From Noviluteimonas gilva (GTDB lineage: Bacteria; Pseudomonadota; Gammaproteobacteria; Xanthomonadales; Xanthomonadaceae), in assembly GCF_009740395.1 (NCBI RefSeq), contig NZ_WOXT01000002.1:186001-250000 (forward strand): a stretch of 64,000 nucleotides of DNA. Reading direction: 5' to 3'. A model generated the notes under the pieces. That model had not been told where the DNA came from. It did no database searches and saw nothing but the letters and a program-made list of their open reading frames with translations. A program made the translations under genes and the position numbers. Positions 20,344-28,883 of the stretch are shown here, piece by piece; position 1 is the first letter of the stretch; each line of letters opens with the position of its first letter.

Positions 20344-21603
20344 TTACAACCGTTCGGTGGGCTCCAGCCCGCCGACTTCCACCGCCGCACACATCCGCAT
20401 GCGCGAATTCACGTGCATCTCCCACCGCCAGAAGGCCCAGCCCAGCAAGGAGAACACCGCCGCACCGAGGGCCAGATGCACCGCATGCTGGCTCAACAAC
20501 GGCGACAGGATGCCCGCGATCACCGCGTTCGACACCAGGCCGGTGAAAGCCTGCAACGACGACGCGCTGCCGCGCTGCCGTGGATACATGTCGAGAATGG
20601 CGAGCGTGACGATCGGAAACACCAGTGCGATGCCGAAGGAGTTCAGCATCATCGGCAACACCGCCCACGGCACCGTGGGCACGTCGACGAACAGGTTGTA
20701 GGCGATGTTGAGCGCCGCGGCCACGCCGCAAAACGCAAATCCCATGCGCACCTGCGTGGTGCCGTCGATCTTCCCGGCGATGCGGCCCGAGGTGAACGCG
20801 CCGAGCATCATGCCGCCGATCATCGGCACGAAGAACCACGCGAAGCTGCGCTCGTCCAGGCGCAGCAGATCGAGCACGAAGGCCGGCGCCGATGCGATGT
20901 ACAGGAACAACGCGCCGAAGTTGAACGTGCCGGCCGCCGCCAATCGTTGGAAGCGCGGGTTGAGGAAGATCGCGACGTAATTGCGCATCAAGGGCTTCGC
21001 GCGCAAGGGCAGGCGCGCGGGTTGCGGATGCGTTTCGGGCAACGCCACGAGCGTTGCGAACCACAGCAGGATCGAGAAGACGACCAGGAACCAGAAGATC
21101 ACCGGCCACGCCGACCAGCCGAGGATCCAGCCGCCGATCACCGGCGCGATCGCGGGCGCGATGCCGAAGATCATCGACACCTGGCTCATCAAACGTTGCG
21201 CGTCGTCGCCGTGCAGCACGTCGCGGATCACCGCGCGCCCGACGATCAGGCCGACGCCCGCGCTCAAGCCTTGCAACGCGCGGAACCACAGCAAAGTCGT
21301 CAGGTCATGCGACAGCGCGCAACCGGCGGAGGCCAGCGCGAAGACGAACAGGCCGGCGAGGATCACGCGCCTGCGGCCGATCGCATCGGACAGCGGCCCG
21401 TGCACGAGGCTCATGAGCGCGTAGGCGATCAGGTAGACGGAGATCGTCTGCTGCATCGCGACCTTGTCGGCCGCGAGCTGCGCGCCCATCTGCGGAAACG
21501 CGGGGAAGATCGTGTCGATCGAGAACGGGCCGAACATCGCCAGCCCGCCCAACAGGACGGCCAGGCGTCGCGTGGAGATCGCCTTCCCTGGCGCTGCATC
21601 CAC
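20344..21603 (-). CDS. Bcr/CflA-type MFS multidrug exporter
   Basis: 419 aa from a GTG at 21603, three bases after the stop of the upstream small gene and with GAGGAA about 10 bases before it; longer in-frame extension runs through that gene and is not credible. Twelve hydrophobic helices are visible. Typical features are PFSIDTIFPAFPQM in TM1, the loop motif GPLSDAIGRRRVILAG after TM2, and RAVIRDV followed by APVIGG in TM4-5. This family pumps drugs or metabolites outward with protons. It is probably co-transcribed with the small secreted protein gene just before it. Confidence 0.9.
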   Translation of the reverse strand: MDAAPGKAISTRRLAVLLGGLAMFGPFSIDTIFPAFPQMGAQLAADKVAMQQTISVYLIAYALMSLVHGPLSDAIGRRRVILAGLFVFALASAGCALSHDLTTLLWFRALQGLSAGVGLIVGRAVIRDVLHGDDAQRLMSQVSMIFGIAPAIAPVIGGWILGWSAWPVIFWFLVVFSILLWFATLVALPETHPQPARLPLRAKPLMRNYVAIFLNPRFQRLAAAGTFNFGALFLYIASAPAFVLDLLRLDERSFAWFFVPMIGGMMLGAFTSGRIAGKIDGTTQVRMGFAFCGVAAALNIAYNLFVDVPTVPWAVLPMMLNSFGIALVFPIVTLAILDMYPRQRGSASSLQAFTGLVSNAVIAGILSPLLSQHAVHLALGAAVFSLLGWAFWRWEMHVNSRMRMCAAVEVGGLEPTERL

Positions 21604-21605
21604 GA

Positions 21606-21899
21606 TCAGCGTTCCTCTTCTTCCTCGTGCTGCTCGTCGCGCACGGCGACATCGAGCGTGCACGACTGACCGCCGGCCGCGGCGGTGCAGGCGCACTTGC
21701 CGTCGTCGAGCAGTTGGCGTGCGCGACCCTGCGACTTGCCTTGTTTCGCCCAGTCGCGCGCCTGCTTGTTGGCGGCGTCGCACGCGGACTTCTCGTCGGC
21801 GCCCTGGGCGCTGAACGACTTGCGGGCGTCCTGCGCGTGCGCGGTGGGCGCTGCGAGCAGGAGCGCGGAGATTGCGAGGGAGACGGCGGTCAGGCGCAT
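21606..21899 (-). CDS. Small secreted hypothetical protein
   Basis: 97 aa from the ATG at 21899 (a GTG three codons earlier is possible). A clean signal peptide ends APTAHAQ. The mature part is charged and has three cysteines (SACDAANK, CACTAAAGG, SCTLD) before an unusual Glu-rich tail (DEQHEEEEER). I do not recognise a family. It sits directly in front of the exporter gene and probably shares its mRNA. Confidence 0.7.
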   Translation of the reverse strand: MRLTAVSLAISALLLAAPTAHAQDARKSFSAQGADEKSACDAANKQARDWAKQGKSQGRARQLLDDGKCACTAAAGGQSCTLDVAVRDEQHEEEEER

Positions 21900-22026
21900 T
21901 GGGGACACCCCGGGTGATCACGGAAACGCTGGCGATCCAGCGCCGCGCATTCTACGAACCGACCGTACTCCGCGACATGAACGCCGTCACGCGCCAGTCC
22001 CGGCGCGGGTTCCACGGCGTCCCGGG

Positions 22027-23133
22027 TCAGGCGCCGTCGCGGTAAGTGGCGCGCAGCAACTCGTGGAAGTGGTGCACCGCGTTCTCGCGCAACGGGTTCA
22101 GTCGGCCCGCCACATAGGAACCCGACGACAGCCCGCGTTGGACGTCTTCGCAGATGGTCAGGTCTTCGACCTGCACTTCATCGCTGAAGCTCAGGTCGGC
22201 GGCGCGACGCGCCTGGCCGGCGGGACTGTCGTCCATCGCGTAGTAGAAATCGAACTCCACGCGGCAACGATCGATGCCCAGCGGCACCACGCGGTTGGTC
22301 TGCAGGCGGCCGGGGACGATGTTGAGCATCGTGTTCGGCCACATCCAGTAATACAGCGCGTCGCCGTTGCCATAGAGCTCGTCGCCACTTTCCAGCGGGC
22401 TCCACTGGAACGAGTACCAGCGCGCGGTCTGCGTGACGTAGCTGCGGTAGTCGAGCAACTTGTTCAACCCGGGGTGCACGTGCGGGACGTGGTAACCCTC
22501 CAGGTAATTGTCGATGTAGACCTTCCAGTTGCAGCCGACTTCATACGCGACGCGATGATGGTGGCCGTACTGTTCGAGCCCGCGATCCTCGCCGATGCGC
22601 GCATCGATGCCTTCGACGAACGCATCGAAGTCGGGCGCACGCTCCGGATCGACGCACGCGAACACCAGGCCTTGCCACACGCGCACCGCGAGCTGCGGCA
22701 ACTTCACGTCGCTCACGTTGAAGTCGGGTGCATCGCCCATTTCCGGCGCCGAACGCAGCGTGCCGTCGAGCGTGTACGTCCAGCCGTGGTAGCGGCAACG
22801 CAAGGCCTTCGCACCCAAACCGTCGCACTGCGCGAGCGGGCCGGCGCGATGGCGGCACACGTTGTGGAAGACGCGAATGACCGTATCCGCACCGCGCACG
22901 GCAATCACGGGCAAGCCCGCGAAGTTGCCGATCGCGTGGTCGCCCGCGTTGCGCAACTGGCACACGTGCGCGATCAACTGCCAGCCACGATCGAAGATCA
23001 GCGCGCGGTCCACCGCGCCGTACGCCGGGTCGGCGTAGAAACGTGCGGGCAGGGCGGTGGCGTGGTCGAGGGGCTGCGGGGCGAGGTCTGCGGGCGGCGC
23101 CGGGACCTGGGTGCGGGGGGAGGTCTCGTTCAT
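22027..23133 (-). CDS. Rieske-type aromatic-ring/choline oxygenase alpha subunit
   Basis: 368 aa. The Rieske cluster ligands are Cys93, His95, Cys113 and His116 (CRHRAGPLAQC and CRYHGW). The mononuclear iron site is in NYLEGYHVPHVHPGL (two His), with a downstream Asp-containing segment. The size and the GYHVPHVH motif resemble the choline/carnitine/stachydrine monooxygenase branch of the family more than two-subunit aromatic dioxygenases, and no beta subunit or ferredoxin gene is adjacent. It would need a reductase encoded elsewhere. The substrate is not predictable. It is divergent from pcm with about 100 bases between. Confidence 0.85.
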   Translation of the reverse strand: MNETSPRTQVPAPPADLAPQPLDHATALPARFYADPAYGAVDRALIFDRGWQLIAHVCQLRNAGDHAIGNFAGLPVIAVRGADTVIRVFHNVCRHRAGPLAQCDGLGAKALRCRYHGWTYTLDGTLRSAPEMGDAPDFNVSDVKLPQLAVRVWQGLVFACVDPERAPDFDAFVEGIDARIGEDRGLEQYGHHHRVAYEVGCNWKVYIDNYLEGYHVPHVHPGLNKLLDYRSYVTQTARWYSFQWSPLESGDELYGNGDALYYWMWPNTMLNIVPGRLQTNRVVPLGIDRCRVEFDFYYAMDDSPAGQARRAADLSFSDEVQVEDLTICEDVQRGLSSGSYVAGRLNPLRENAVHHFHELLRATYRDGA

Positions 23134-23233
23134 CCACCGAGGATACGCCTGCGGATGGGGTGGGTCACGTCGCTTCGACCCTGTTCTCGTTAGGGTTGGC
23201 GCGAATTGCGACGTTCATGCAACGGGGTACGCC

Positions 23234-23932
23234 ATGCGGGATTTCGGCCCCCAGCGCGAATCCATGGTCCGGCGGCAGATCGCCGCGCGCGGCATCCACG
23301 ACGCGGCCTTGTTGGACGCGATGCGCCATGTGCCGCGCGAGCGCTTCGTCGATGCGTCCCTCCAGGACTACGCCTACGAGGACGGGCCGCTGCCCATCGC
23401 GGCGGGGCAGACGATTTCGCAGCCTTACATCGTCGCGCGCATGATCGAAATTGCGCGCATTGCGCACGGCGCGCGCGTGCTCGAAATCGGCGCCGGCTCC
23501 GGTTATGCAGCCGCGGTGATGGCGCAGATCGCCGCGCGTGTTTACACGATCGAACGCCACGGCCAATTGAGCGATCTCGCGCGCGGCCGCTTCGACGATC
23601 TGCATTACGCCAACATCGAAGTGCGCACCGGCGATGGCACGTGCGGCTGGGCGGAGGCCGCGCCCTTCGACGCGATCATCGCGGCGGCCGGCGGACCCGA
23701 CGTGCCGGACGCCTTGAAGCAGCAACTGGCGATCGGCGGGCGCCTGGTCATGCCGGTCGGACGCTCGTTGCATCACCAGCGCCTCGTGCGCGTGACGCGC
23801 GTGGACGCTGTTCGATTCGAAACCCGGGAGTTCGACGACGTCGCCTTCGTGCCCCTGATCGGCACCTACGGCTGGGCGGAGGAGGGCGCGCGCCCGATGC
23901 CGTCCCCGAGCCCCGATCCGTTCGGCCCGTGA
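23234..23932 (+). CDS. pcm: Protein-L-isoaspartate O-methyltransferase
   Basis: 232 aa from the ATG at 23234; an upstream in-frame extension lies over the divergent promoter region and was rejected. The family marks are TISQPYIVARM (substrate loop), the SAM-binding VLEIGAGSGYAAAVMA and VPDALKQQLAIGGRLVMPVG. The enzyme methylates isoaspartyl residues in aged proteins so that they can revert to normal aspartate. Here it is a single gene and is not in the surE-pcm-rpoS arrangement seen in many relatives. Confidence 0.92.
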   Translation: MRDFGPQRESMVRRQIAARGIHDAALLDAMRHVPRERFVDASLQDYAYEDGPLPIAAGQTISQPYIVARMIEIARIAHGARVLEIGAGSGYAAAVMAQIAARVYTIERHGQLSDLARGRFDDLHYANIEVRTGDGTCGWAEAAPFDAIIAAAGGPDVPDALKQQLAIGGRLVMPVGRSLHHQRLVRVTRVDAVRFETREFDDVAFVPLIGTYGWAEEGARPMPSPSPDPFGP

Positions 23933-24011
23933 CGGCGCCTATCGCGACCCGACAGCCGCTTTGCTAGCCTGCCGTCCTCGCGCCCGCCGGCGCACGCCCC
24001 AGGAATGCCCC

Positions 24012-25973
24012 GTGAAGCCACGCCACCTCCTGCTCGCCCTCGCCGTGACCGCGAGTGTGTTCACGATCGCCGGCTGCAAGAAGCCCGCCGAAACCGAGCC
24101 CGCGCCCACCGGCGTCGCACCGGCGCCCAAGGGCGAGACGGCCGACCAGTTCGTCGCGCGCGTGAACGCGGAAATCAAGAAGGGCTATCCGGAACTCGCG
24201 TCTGCGCAGTGGCTGTCCTCGACCTACATCAACAGCGACAGCGAACTGGTGTCGGCGAAGGCCGAAGAACGCAACCTCACGCAGTTGCGCGGGTGGATCG
24301 AACAATCGCGCAAGTACGAAGGCCAGCAACTTTCGCCGGACACCGCGCGCGCGATCCAGTTGCTCAAGCTGCAGGCCGACATGCCGCCGCCGAAGGATCC
24401 GGCGCAACTCGAAGCGCTGACCAAACTCGCGAGCAAGTTGGAAGGCATGTACGGCAAGGGCACGTACTGCAGCGGCACGGGCACGGCGAAGAAGTGCCGC
24501 CAACTCGGCGAACTCGAAGACGTGCTGCGCACGAGCCGCGATTACGACGAACAACTCGACGCCTGGCAGGGCTGGCACACCATCGCGCAGCCGATGCGGC
24601 CGGACTACGTCAAGTTCGTCGAGCTGTCGAACATCGGCGCGCGCGACATGGGCTTCGCCGACACGGGTGAACTCTGGCGCTCGGGTTACGACATGACGCC
24701 CGCGCAATTCGCCGCGGACACCGATCGTCTGTGGGGTCAGGTCAAGCCGCTCTACGACCAACTGCACTGCTACGCGCGCACGCAACTCGAAGCGAAATAC
24801 GGCGACCGCGGCGAAGTGGCCGGCGGCATGCTGCCCGCGCACCTGATGGGCAACATGTGGCAGCAGGACTGGAGCAACCTGTGGGACATCCTGCAGCCGT
24901 ATCCGAATGGCGACGATCTCAACATCACCGGAAAGCTGCAGGACCTGGCGACGCAGGATTTCAACCTCGCGCTCGCGCAGCATGATGGTTCACCGACAGC
25001 CGACGATCTCGCCGACATGCGCGTCATCGGCCAGCTCGCCACCGCGAAGCACATGACCGAGCGCGCGGAAGATTTCTACGCTTCGCTCGGCATGCCCAAG
25101 CTGCCGGCGACGTACTGGGAGAAGTCGCAGTTCATCAAGCCGCGCGATCGCGACGTGGTGTGCCATGCGAGTGCGTGGCCGATGGACATGGCCGACGATG
25201 TGCGCACCAAGATGTGCATCAAGCCGAACGAGGAAGATTTCACGACGATCTACCACGAGCTCGGGCACGTGTATTACTACACGGCGTACAAGCATCTGCC
25301 GCCGTTGTTCCAGAACGGCGCGCACGATGGGTTCCACGAGGCGATCGGCGACACGATCGTGTTGGCGATGACGCCGCAGTATCTCCATTCGATCGGGTTG
25401 GTCGGTGAGCAGCAGCAGAGCGATCAGTCGTTGATCAATGCGCAGATGCGCATGGCGTTGGCGAAGGTGTCGTTCCTGCCGTTCGGGCTGATGATCGATC
25501 GTTGGCGTTGGGGGGTGTTCGATGGGTCGATCAAGCCGGATCAGTACAACAAGGCGTGGTGGGATCTGAAGGCGAAGTACCAGGGTGTCGCGCCGGCGTC
25601 GGCGCGCGGTGAGGAGTTCTTCGACGCAGGTGCGAAGTACCACGTGCCGGGCAATACGCCGTACACGCGTTATTTCCTGTCGCACGTGTTGCAGTTCCAG
25701 TTCTACAAGGCGTTGTGCGATGAGGCCGGGTACAAGGGTCCGCTGCACGGGTGCAGCTTCTACGGGAACAAGGCGGCGGGTGAGAAGTTCAGCCGGATGT
25801 TGTCCCGCGGTGCGAGCCAGCCGTGGCAGGCGACGTTGAAGGAGATGACGGGCAGCGACAAGATGGACGCGACGCCTGTGCTTGAGTACTTCGCGCCGTT
25901 GCAGGATTGGTTGAAGAAGCAGAACGAAGGGAAGACTTGTGGGTGGAATGCGACGCCGGCTGCTAAGGGCTGA
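24012..25973 (+). CDS. M2 family peptidyl-dipeptidase (ACE-like), lipoprotein
   Basis: 653 aa from a GTG at 24012 with AGGA 8 bases before it. The protein begins with a lipoprotein signal (LAVTASVFTIAGC, Cys about residue 21). The zinc site is YHELGHVYYY (about residue 413 on), and the third ligand Glu follows in DGFHEAIGDTI. It is a bacterial homologue of angiotensin-converting enzyme, which removes C-terminal dipeptides from peptides, probably here in the periplasm. Conserved WRWGVFDG and the PGNTPYTRYFLSHVLQFQ region match the family. A bidirectional terminator follows the stop. Confidence 0.93.
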   Translation: MKPRHLLLALAVTASVFTIAGCKKPAETEPAPTGVAPAPKGETADQFVARVNAEIKKGYPELASAQWLSSTYINSDSELVSAKAEERNLTQLRGWIEQSRKYEGQQLSPDTARAIQLLKLQADMPPPKDPAQLEALTKLASKLEGMYGKGTYCSGTGTAKKCRQLGELEDVLRTSRDYDEQLDAWQGWHTIAQPMRPDYVKFVELSNIGARDMGFADTGELWRSGYDMTPAQFAADTDRLWGQVKPLYDQLHCYARTQLEAKYGDRGEVAGGMLPAHLMGNMWQQDWSNLWDILQPYPNGDDLNITGKLQDLATQDFNLALAQHDGSPTADDLADMRVIGQLATAKHMTERAEDFYASLGMPKLPATYWEKSQFIKPRDRDVVCHASAWPMDMADDVRTKMCIKPNEEDFTTIYHELGHVYYYTAYKHLPPLFQNGAHDGFHEAIGDTIVLAMTPQYLHSIGLVGEQQQSDQSLINAQMRMALAKVSFLPFGLMIDRWRWGVFDGSIKPDQYNKAWWDLKAKYQGVAPASARGEEFFDAGAKYHVPGNTPYTRYFLSHVLQFQFYKALCDEAGYKGPLHGCSFYGNKAAGEKFSRMLSRGASQPWQATLKEMTGSDKMDATPVLEYFAPLQDWLKKQNEGKTCGWNATPAAKG

Positions 25974-25984
25974 GGGTACGCACC

Positions 25985-26004
25985 ACCTCCCCTCCAGGGG
26001 AGGT
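25985..26004. repeat. C-rich palindrome preceding a terminator
   Basis: ACCTCCCCT cc AGGGGAGGT, a perfect 9-bp inverted repeat. The same palindrome, in the same order with a terminator, recurs in opposite orientation at 27255-27274 and as a near copy at 53211-53231. Confidence 0.7.
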
Positions 26005-26005
26005 C

Positions 26006-26039
26006 AAAAAGAAGCCCGCCGCATGGCGGGTTTCTTTTT
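26006..26039 (+). terminator. Bidirectional terminator after the M2 peptidase gene
   Basis: AAAAAGAAGCCCGCC gcat GGCGGGTTTCTTTTT: a 15-bp stem with one wobble, flanked by A and T runs, so it can work in both directions. It is followed by GGGTGGGG, as at the two other copies of this module. Confidence 0.85.
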
Positions 26040-26063
26040 GGGTGGGGTAAAGCTTGAGGTGCA

Positions 26064-26377
26064 GTACGCAGAACCATCGTGGTGGTTGTTTGCGCGCCGC
26101 CACCAGACCGGCGCATCGGCACGCCGCATTGAAGGCCACATTGCTCCGCAAGAGCTCAAGCTCCGCAATGTGGCCTTCAACGCGACGACCGCTGCGCACC
26201 ACGAGTGGTTGGGTGCGCGACAGCCCTTGGTGAATGTTTGCGCCGTGGTGTGATCGATTCGCGCCGACTGCCAGCACACCCGATGGACGGAACCTCGCCC
26301 ACCTCGGCGCGCGCACCGTCGTGCTTCGTCGCCTCTGGCAGGCGAGGTTCCTCGCAGCGATCTGACGGGCGAAGCGG
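26064..26377 (-). repeat. Structured repeat, copy 1 (reverse orientation)
   Basis: About 314 bases. Read on the minus strand it has GGAACCTCGCC paired with GGCGAGGTTCC (plus-strand 26289-26299 and 26341-26351). It also has a 16-bp perfect stem TTGAAGGCCACATTGC / GCAATGTGGCCTTCAA (26129-26144 and 26165-26180) around a 20-base loop that itself contains GAGC...GCTC. Its mirror partner is copy 2. Together with the flanking palindrome and terminator, the left arm of the inverted repeat spans 25985-26414. No credible coding capacity. Confidence 0.85.
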
Positions 26378-26580
26378 TGCCGCTCTCCCTGCGGGAGAGC
26401 GGTTGGGAGAGGGCCTATCGCAAGCCGCTGAGGTGTTGGCGAAGACCTTCAGCGCTTGTCGGAGGACCTTTCAAACGCATCGACAGAACGTTCCGGCTTT
26501 GTCCTCGCTGCCGGCGGAATTTCACCTCCCGACACCTTCGTGCCATCCGGTGCGAGGGAAACGAATCGAGGGAGGTTTCC

Positions 26581-26844
26581 ATGCAAGATGCAGCGCGTCC
26601 GCAGCGTCCGCTTGCGGTTTACGTTCTTCCGGAGAGATCGCATCTCGAGCTCGTCGAGTTGCGCGAGTACATGCGCGTCATGGGGCGGCTAGCAGAGCCT
26701 GGCACGTCTGCCGCGAGCGGATACGACAAGTCGTTGCGCCCACATTCGTTCGCGTGGGTGTTCAAGCGCGTCGAACGCAGCATCGGACGCGTTCTCAAAA
26801 CGGTCTACTGGTCCGCTGAAATCCAGGAGCGCGCTCTGAAGTAG
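26581..26844 (+). CDS. Small hypothetical protein (resembles XAC0095-type proteins)
   Basis: 87 aa with a good ribosome site (GAGGGAGG) right before the ATG. The pattern LAVYVLPERSHLELVELREY followed by MRVMGRLAEP and LRPHSFAWVFKRVERSIG recalls the short XAC0095-type proteins found in several copies in xanthomonads; this is from memory, not a search. It has no signal peptide or membrane segment; it is probably an all-helical cytosolic protein of unknown role. The gene sits exactly in the middle of a 1.3-kb inverted repeat made of copies 1 and 2 of the structured element. Confidence 0.75.
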   Translation: MQDAARPQRPLAVYVLPERSHLELVELREYMRVMGRLAEPGTSAASGYDKSLRPHSFAWVFKRVERSIGRVLKTVYWSAEIQERALK

Positions 26845-26882
26845 CGCCCTCACCCAACCGCTCTCCCATAGGGAGAGCGGCG

Positions 26883-27195
26883 CCGCTTCGCCCATCAGAT
26901 CGCTGCGAGGAACATCGCCTGCCAGAGGCGACGAAGTCACGACGGTGCGCGCGCCGAGGTGGGCGAGGTTCCGTCCATCGGGTGTGCTGGCAGTCGGCGC
27001 GAATCGATCAGCGTCGACGCACTCACTCATCAAGGGCTGTCGCGAAACAAACAGCCCTGGTGCGCAGCGGTCGTCGCGTTGAAGGTCACATTGCGGAGCG
27101 TGAGCTCTTGCGTAGCAATGTGGCCTTCAATGCGGCGTGCCGATGCGCCGGTCTGGTGGTGGCGCACAAACTACAAAGACGATGGGTCTGCGTAC
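26883..27195 (+). repeat. Structured repeat, copy 2 (forward orientation)
   Basis: About 313 bases, mirror image of copy 1. Elements in order: AACATCGCC / GGCGAGGTT outer stem; hairpin AGGGCTGT (27033-27040) with ACAGCCCT (27051-27058); enclosing stem GCGCAGCGG (27062-27070) with CCGATGCGC (27140-27148); main 16-bp stem 27079-27094 with 27115-27130 (one wobble) around loop 27095-27114. The full right arm of the inverted repeat is 26846-27274, including a preceding CTCTCCC/GGGAGAG hairpin. Confidence 0.85.
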
Positions 27196-27219
27196 TGCAC
27201 CTCAAGCTTTACCCCACCC

Positions 27220-27253
27220 AAAAAGAAACCCGCCATGTGGCGGGCTTCTTTTT
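27220..27253 (-). terminator. Bidirectional terminator, mirror copy
   Basis: AAAAAGAAACCCGCC atgt GGCGGGCTTCTTTTT. It serves the minus-strand min operon ending at 27281 and mirrors the terminator at 26006-26039. It is followed by the palindrome ACCTCCCCT gg AGGGGAGGT (27255-27274). Confidence 0.85.
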
Positions 27254-27280
27254 GACCTCCCCTGGAGGGGAGGTGGGACG

Positions 27281-27769
27281 TCAAACCGTCGGATCCACCA
27301 GCGACTTGGATTCAACGTCGACCAACCCACGACGCGCCAACCACTCCCAAGCCTCCGTCGCATCCTGCTCGACGTAAGCCCGCGCAGACCCCAGGCGGAA
27401 CGTATACCCCCACGCATCCATATCAGCGAACACACGCGCGGCCCCGACACCGGGAATCGCATCACCCAACAAGGACTGCAGCACGCAGACCGCGTCTTCC
27501 TCCGCGACCGAATCCGTGGCATCGGTATGCACCGCCGACCGCTTCTCCGGCGGCAACACGATTAAATGCGCCGCCTCATGCAACAACGAATGCACCGGCG
27601 TATCAGCGCGCGCGTACACCGTCGCACCGACGAGCCCGGCCTCGGGCTCGCCCCAGTAACTCCCGGGAATGGGCGCACCATCATCGACGTGCACCAACTG
27701 CAACCCGTACGCACCGAGCAACGCGGCGACATGGCCGTGATCGATGTCCGACAGCGTCAACACGGACAC
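27281..27769 (-). CDS. Conserved protein with HEAAH metallopeptidase-like motif, min operon
   Basis: 162 aa. The stretch PVHSLLHEAAHLIVLPPEKR holds an HExxH zinc-binding motif on a helix, and ADTPVHSLLHEAAHL looks like the active-site helix of short gluzincin-like proteins. There is no signal peptide. The start lies 3 bases after the minE stop, so it is the last gene of the GNAT-minC-minD-minE operon. No function is known to me; a protease acting on division or envelope proteins would be speculation. Confidence 0.75.
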   Translation of the reverse strand: MSVLTLSDIDHGHVAALLGAYGLQLVHVDDGAPIPGSYWGEPEAGLVGATVYARADTPVHSLLHEAAHLIVLPPEKRSAVHTDATDSVAEEDAVCVLQSLLGDAIPGVGAARVFADMDAWGYTFRLGSARAYVEQDATEAWEWLARRGLVDVESKSLVDPTV

Positions 27770-27772
27770 GCG

Positions 27773-28036
27773 TCAGCCCACCGCGGCGCGCTCCTCCGGC
27801 AACGCCACCGAGATGTCCAGCACGTCGTGCTCGCCGTCCTTGACCACGTCGACCTTCACAGCTTCCGCGTCGACGTTGACGTACTTGCGGATCACCTCGA
27901 GCAACTCGCGACGGAGGAGAGGCAAGTAATCGGGCCCGCCGTGGGCACTGCGTTCCTGCGCGATGATGATGCGCAGACGGTCCTTCGCAACGGCGGCGGT
28001 GTTCTTCTTGGGCTTGAGGAAATCGAAGATCGACAT
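27773..28036 (-). CDS. minE: Cell division topological specificity factor MinE
   Basis: 87 aa, normal length. The amphipathic membrane-targeting start [11 protein letters not shown] is followed by [16 protein letters not shown], the helix that binds and stimulates MinD, then the dimerisation domain with [17 protein letters not shown]. MinE drives the pole-to-pole MinCD oscillation that keeps the division site at mid-cell. It starts 3 bases after minD ends. Confidence 0.96.
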   Translation of the reverse strand: MSIFDFLKPKKNTAAVAKDRLRIIIAQERSAHGGPDYLPLLRRELLEVIRKYVNVDAEAVKVDVVKDGEHDVLDISVALPEERAAVG

Positions 28037-28039
28037 GGC

Positions 28040-28849
28040 TCAGCCCCCGAAGAGCTTGGTGAAGAATCCCTTCTTCTCGGGCAGCGTGAAGCGCATGGGA
28101 CGTTCCTGTCCCATCAGGCGCGCGACCGCGTCGTCGTAGGCCTGGCCGGCGTTGGATTCCATGTCCAGGATCACCGGCTCGCCCTTGTTCGACGCGTTGA
28201 GCACGTCGCCGGATTCGGGGATCACGCCGATCGTCTTGAGGCCGAGCACTTCCTCGACGTCGGTGATCGACAACATCTCGCCGGTTTCCACGCGCGAAGG
28301 GCTGTAGCGCGTCAGCAGCAGGTGTTCCTTCACGCGCTCGCCGTTCTCGGCCTTGCGCGTCTTGGAAGCGAGCAGGCCGAGGATGCGGTCGGAGTCGCGC
28401 ACCGAGGAGACTTCCGGGTTCACCACGACGATCGCCTGGTCGGCGAAGTACATCGCGAGGAACGCGCCCTTCTCGATGCCGGCCGGCGAATCGCACACGA
28501 TGTAGTCGAAACCGTCTTCGGCCAGATCGTTGAGCACCTTCTCGACGCCTTCCTTCGCGAGCGCGTCCTTGTCGCGCGTCTGCGAGGCGGCCAGCACGTG
28601 GAGCGTGTCGAAACGCTTGTCCTTGATCAGCGCCTGCTTCAGCGAAGCCTCGCCGTGGATCACGTTGACGAAGTCGTACACCACGCGGCGCTCGCAACCC
28701 ATGATCAGGTCGAGGTTGCGCAGGCCGACGTCGAAGTCGATGACGGCGACCTTCTTGCCCTGGCGTGCCAGGCCGCAAGCGATGCTTGCGCTGGTCGTGG
28801 TCTTGCCCACGCCGCCCTTGCCGGAAGTGACTACGATGATTTCGGCCAA
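28040..28849 (-). CDS. minD: Septum site-determining ATPase MinD
   Basis: 269 aa from a TTG start at 28849, chosen because the protein then begins AEIIVVTSGKGGVGKTT as MinD proteins do and AGAGGA lies upstream. The deviant Walker A GKGGVGKTT, the switch DFDVGLRNLD and the CDSPAGIE Walker B region are intact. The C-terminal amphipathic helix (KKGFFTKLFGG) is the membrane anchor. MinD recruits MinC to the membrane and oscillates with MinE. Longer in-frame extension upstream overlaps minC and is spurious. Confidence 0.96.
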   Translation of the reverse strand: MAEIIVVTSGKGGVGKTTTSASIACGLARQGKKVAVIDFDVGLRNLDLIMGCERRVVYDFVNVIHGEASLKQALIKDKRFDTLHVLAASQTRDKDALAKEGVEKVLNDLAEDGFDYIVCDSPAGIEKGAFLAMYFADQAIVVVNPEVSSVRDSDRILGLLASKTRKAENGERVKEHLLLTRYSPSRVETGEMLSITDVEEVLGLKTIGVIPESGDVLNASNKGEPVILDMESNAGQAYDDAVARLMGQERPMRFTLPEKKGFFTKLFGG

Positions 28850-28883
28850 GTGATGTTCCTCTCGAATGCGTTCTTGTTGTTGT

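Noticed and set aside
21604..21921. A 106-residue N-terminal extension of the MFS exporter
   Set aside because: It lies over the small secreted protein gene in another frame and is not membrane-like; the GTG at 21603 gives the normal family start.
25963..27377. Several short frames inside the inverted repeat whose translations resemble each other
   Set aside because: They look alike only because the DNA is repeated; frames are broken differently in each copy and lack ribosome sites. Only the 87-aa gene at 26581 was kept.
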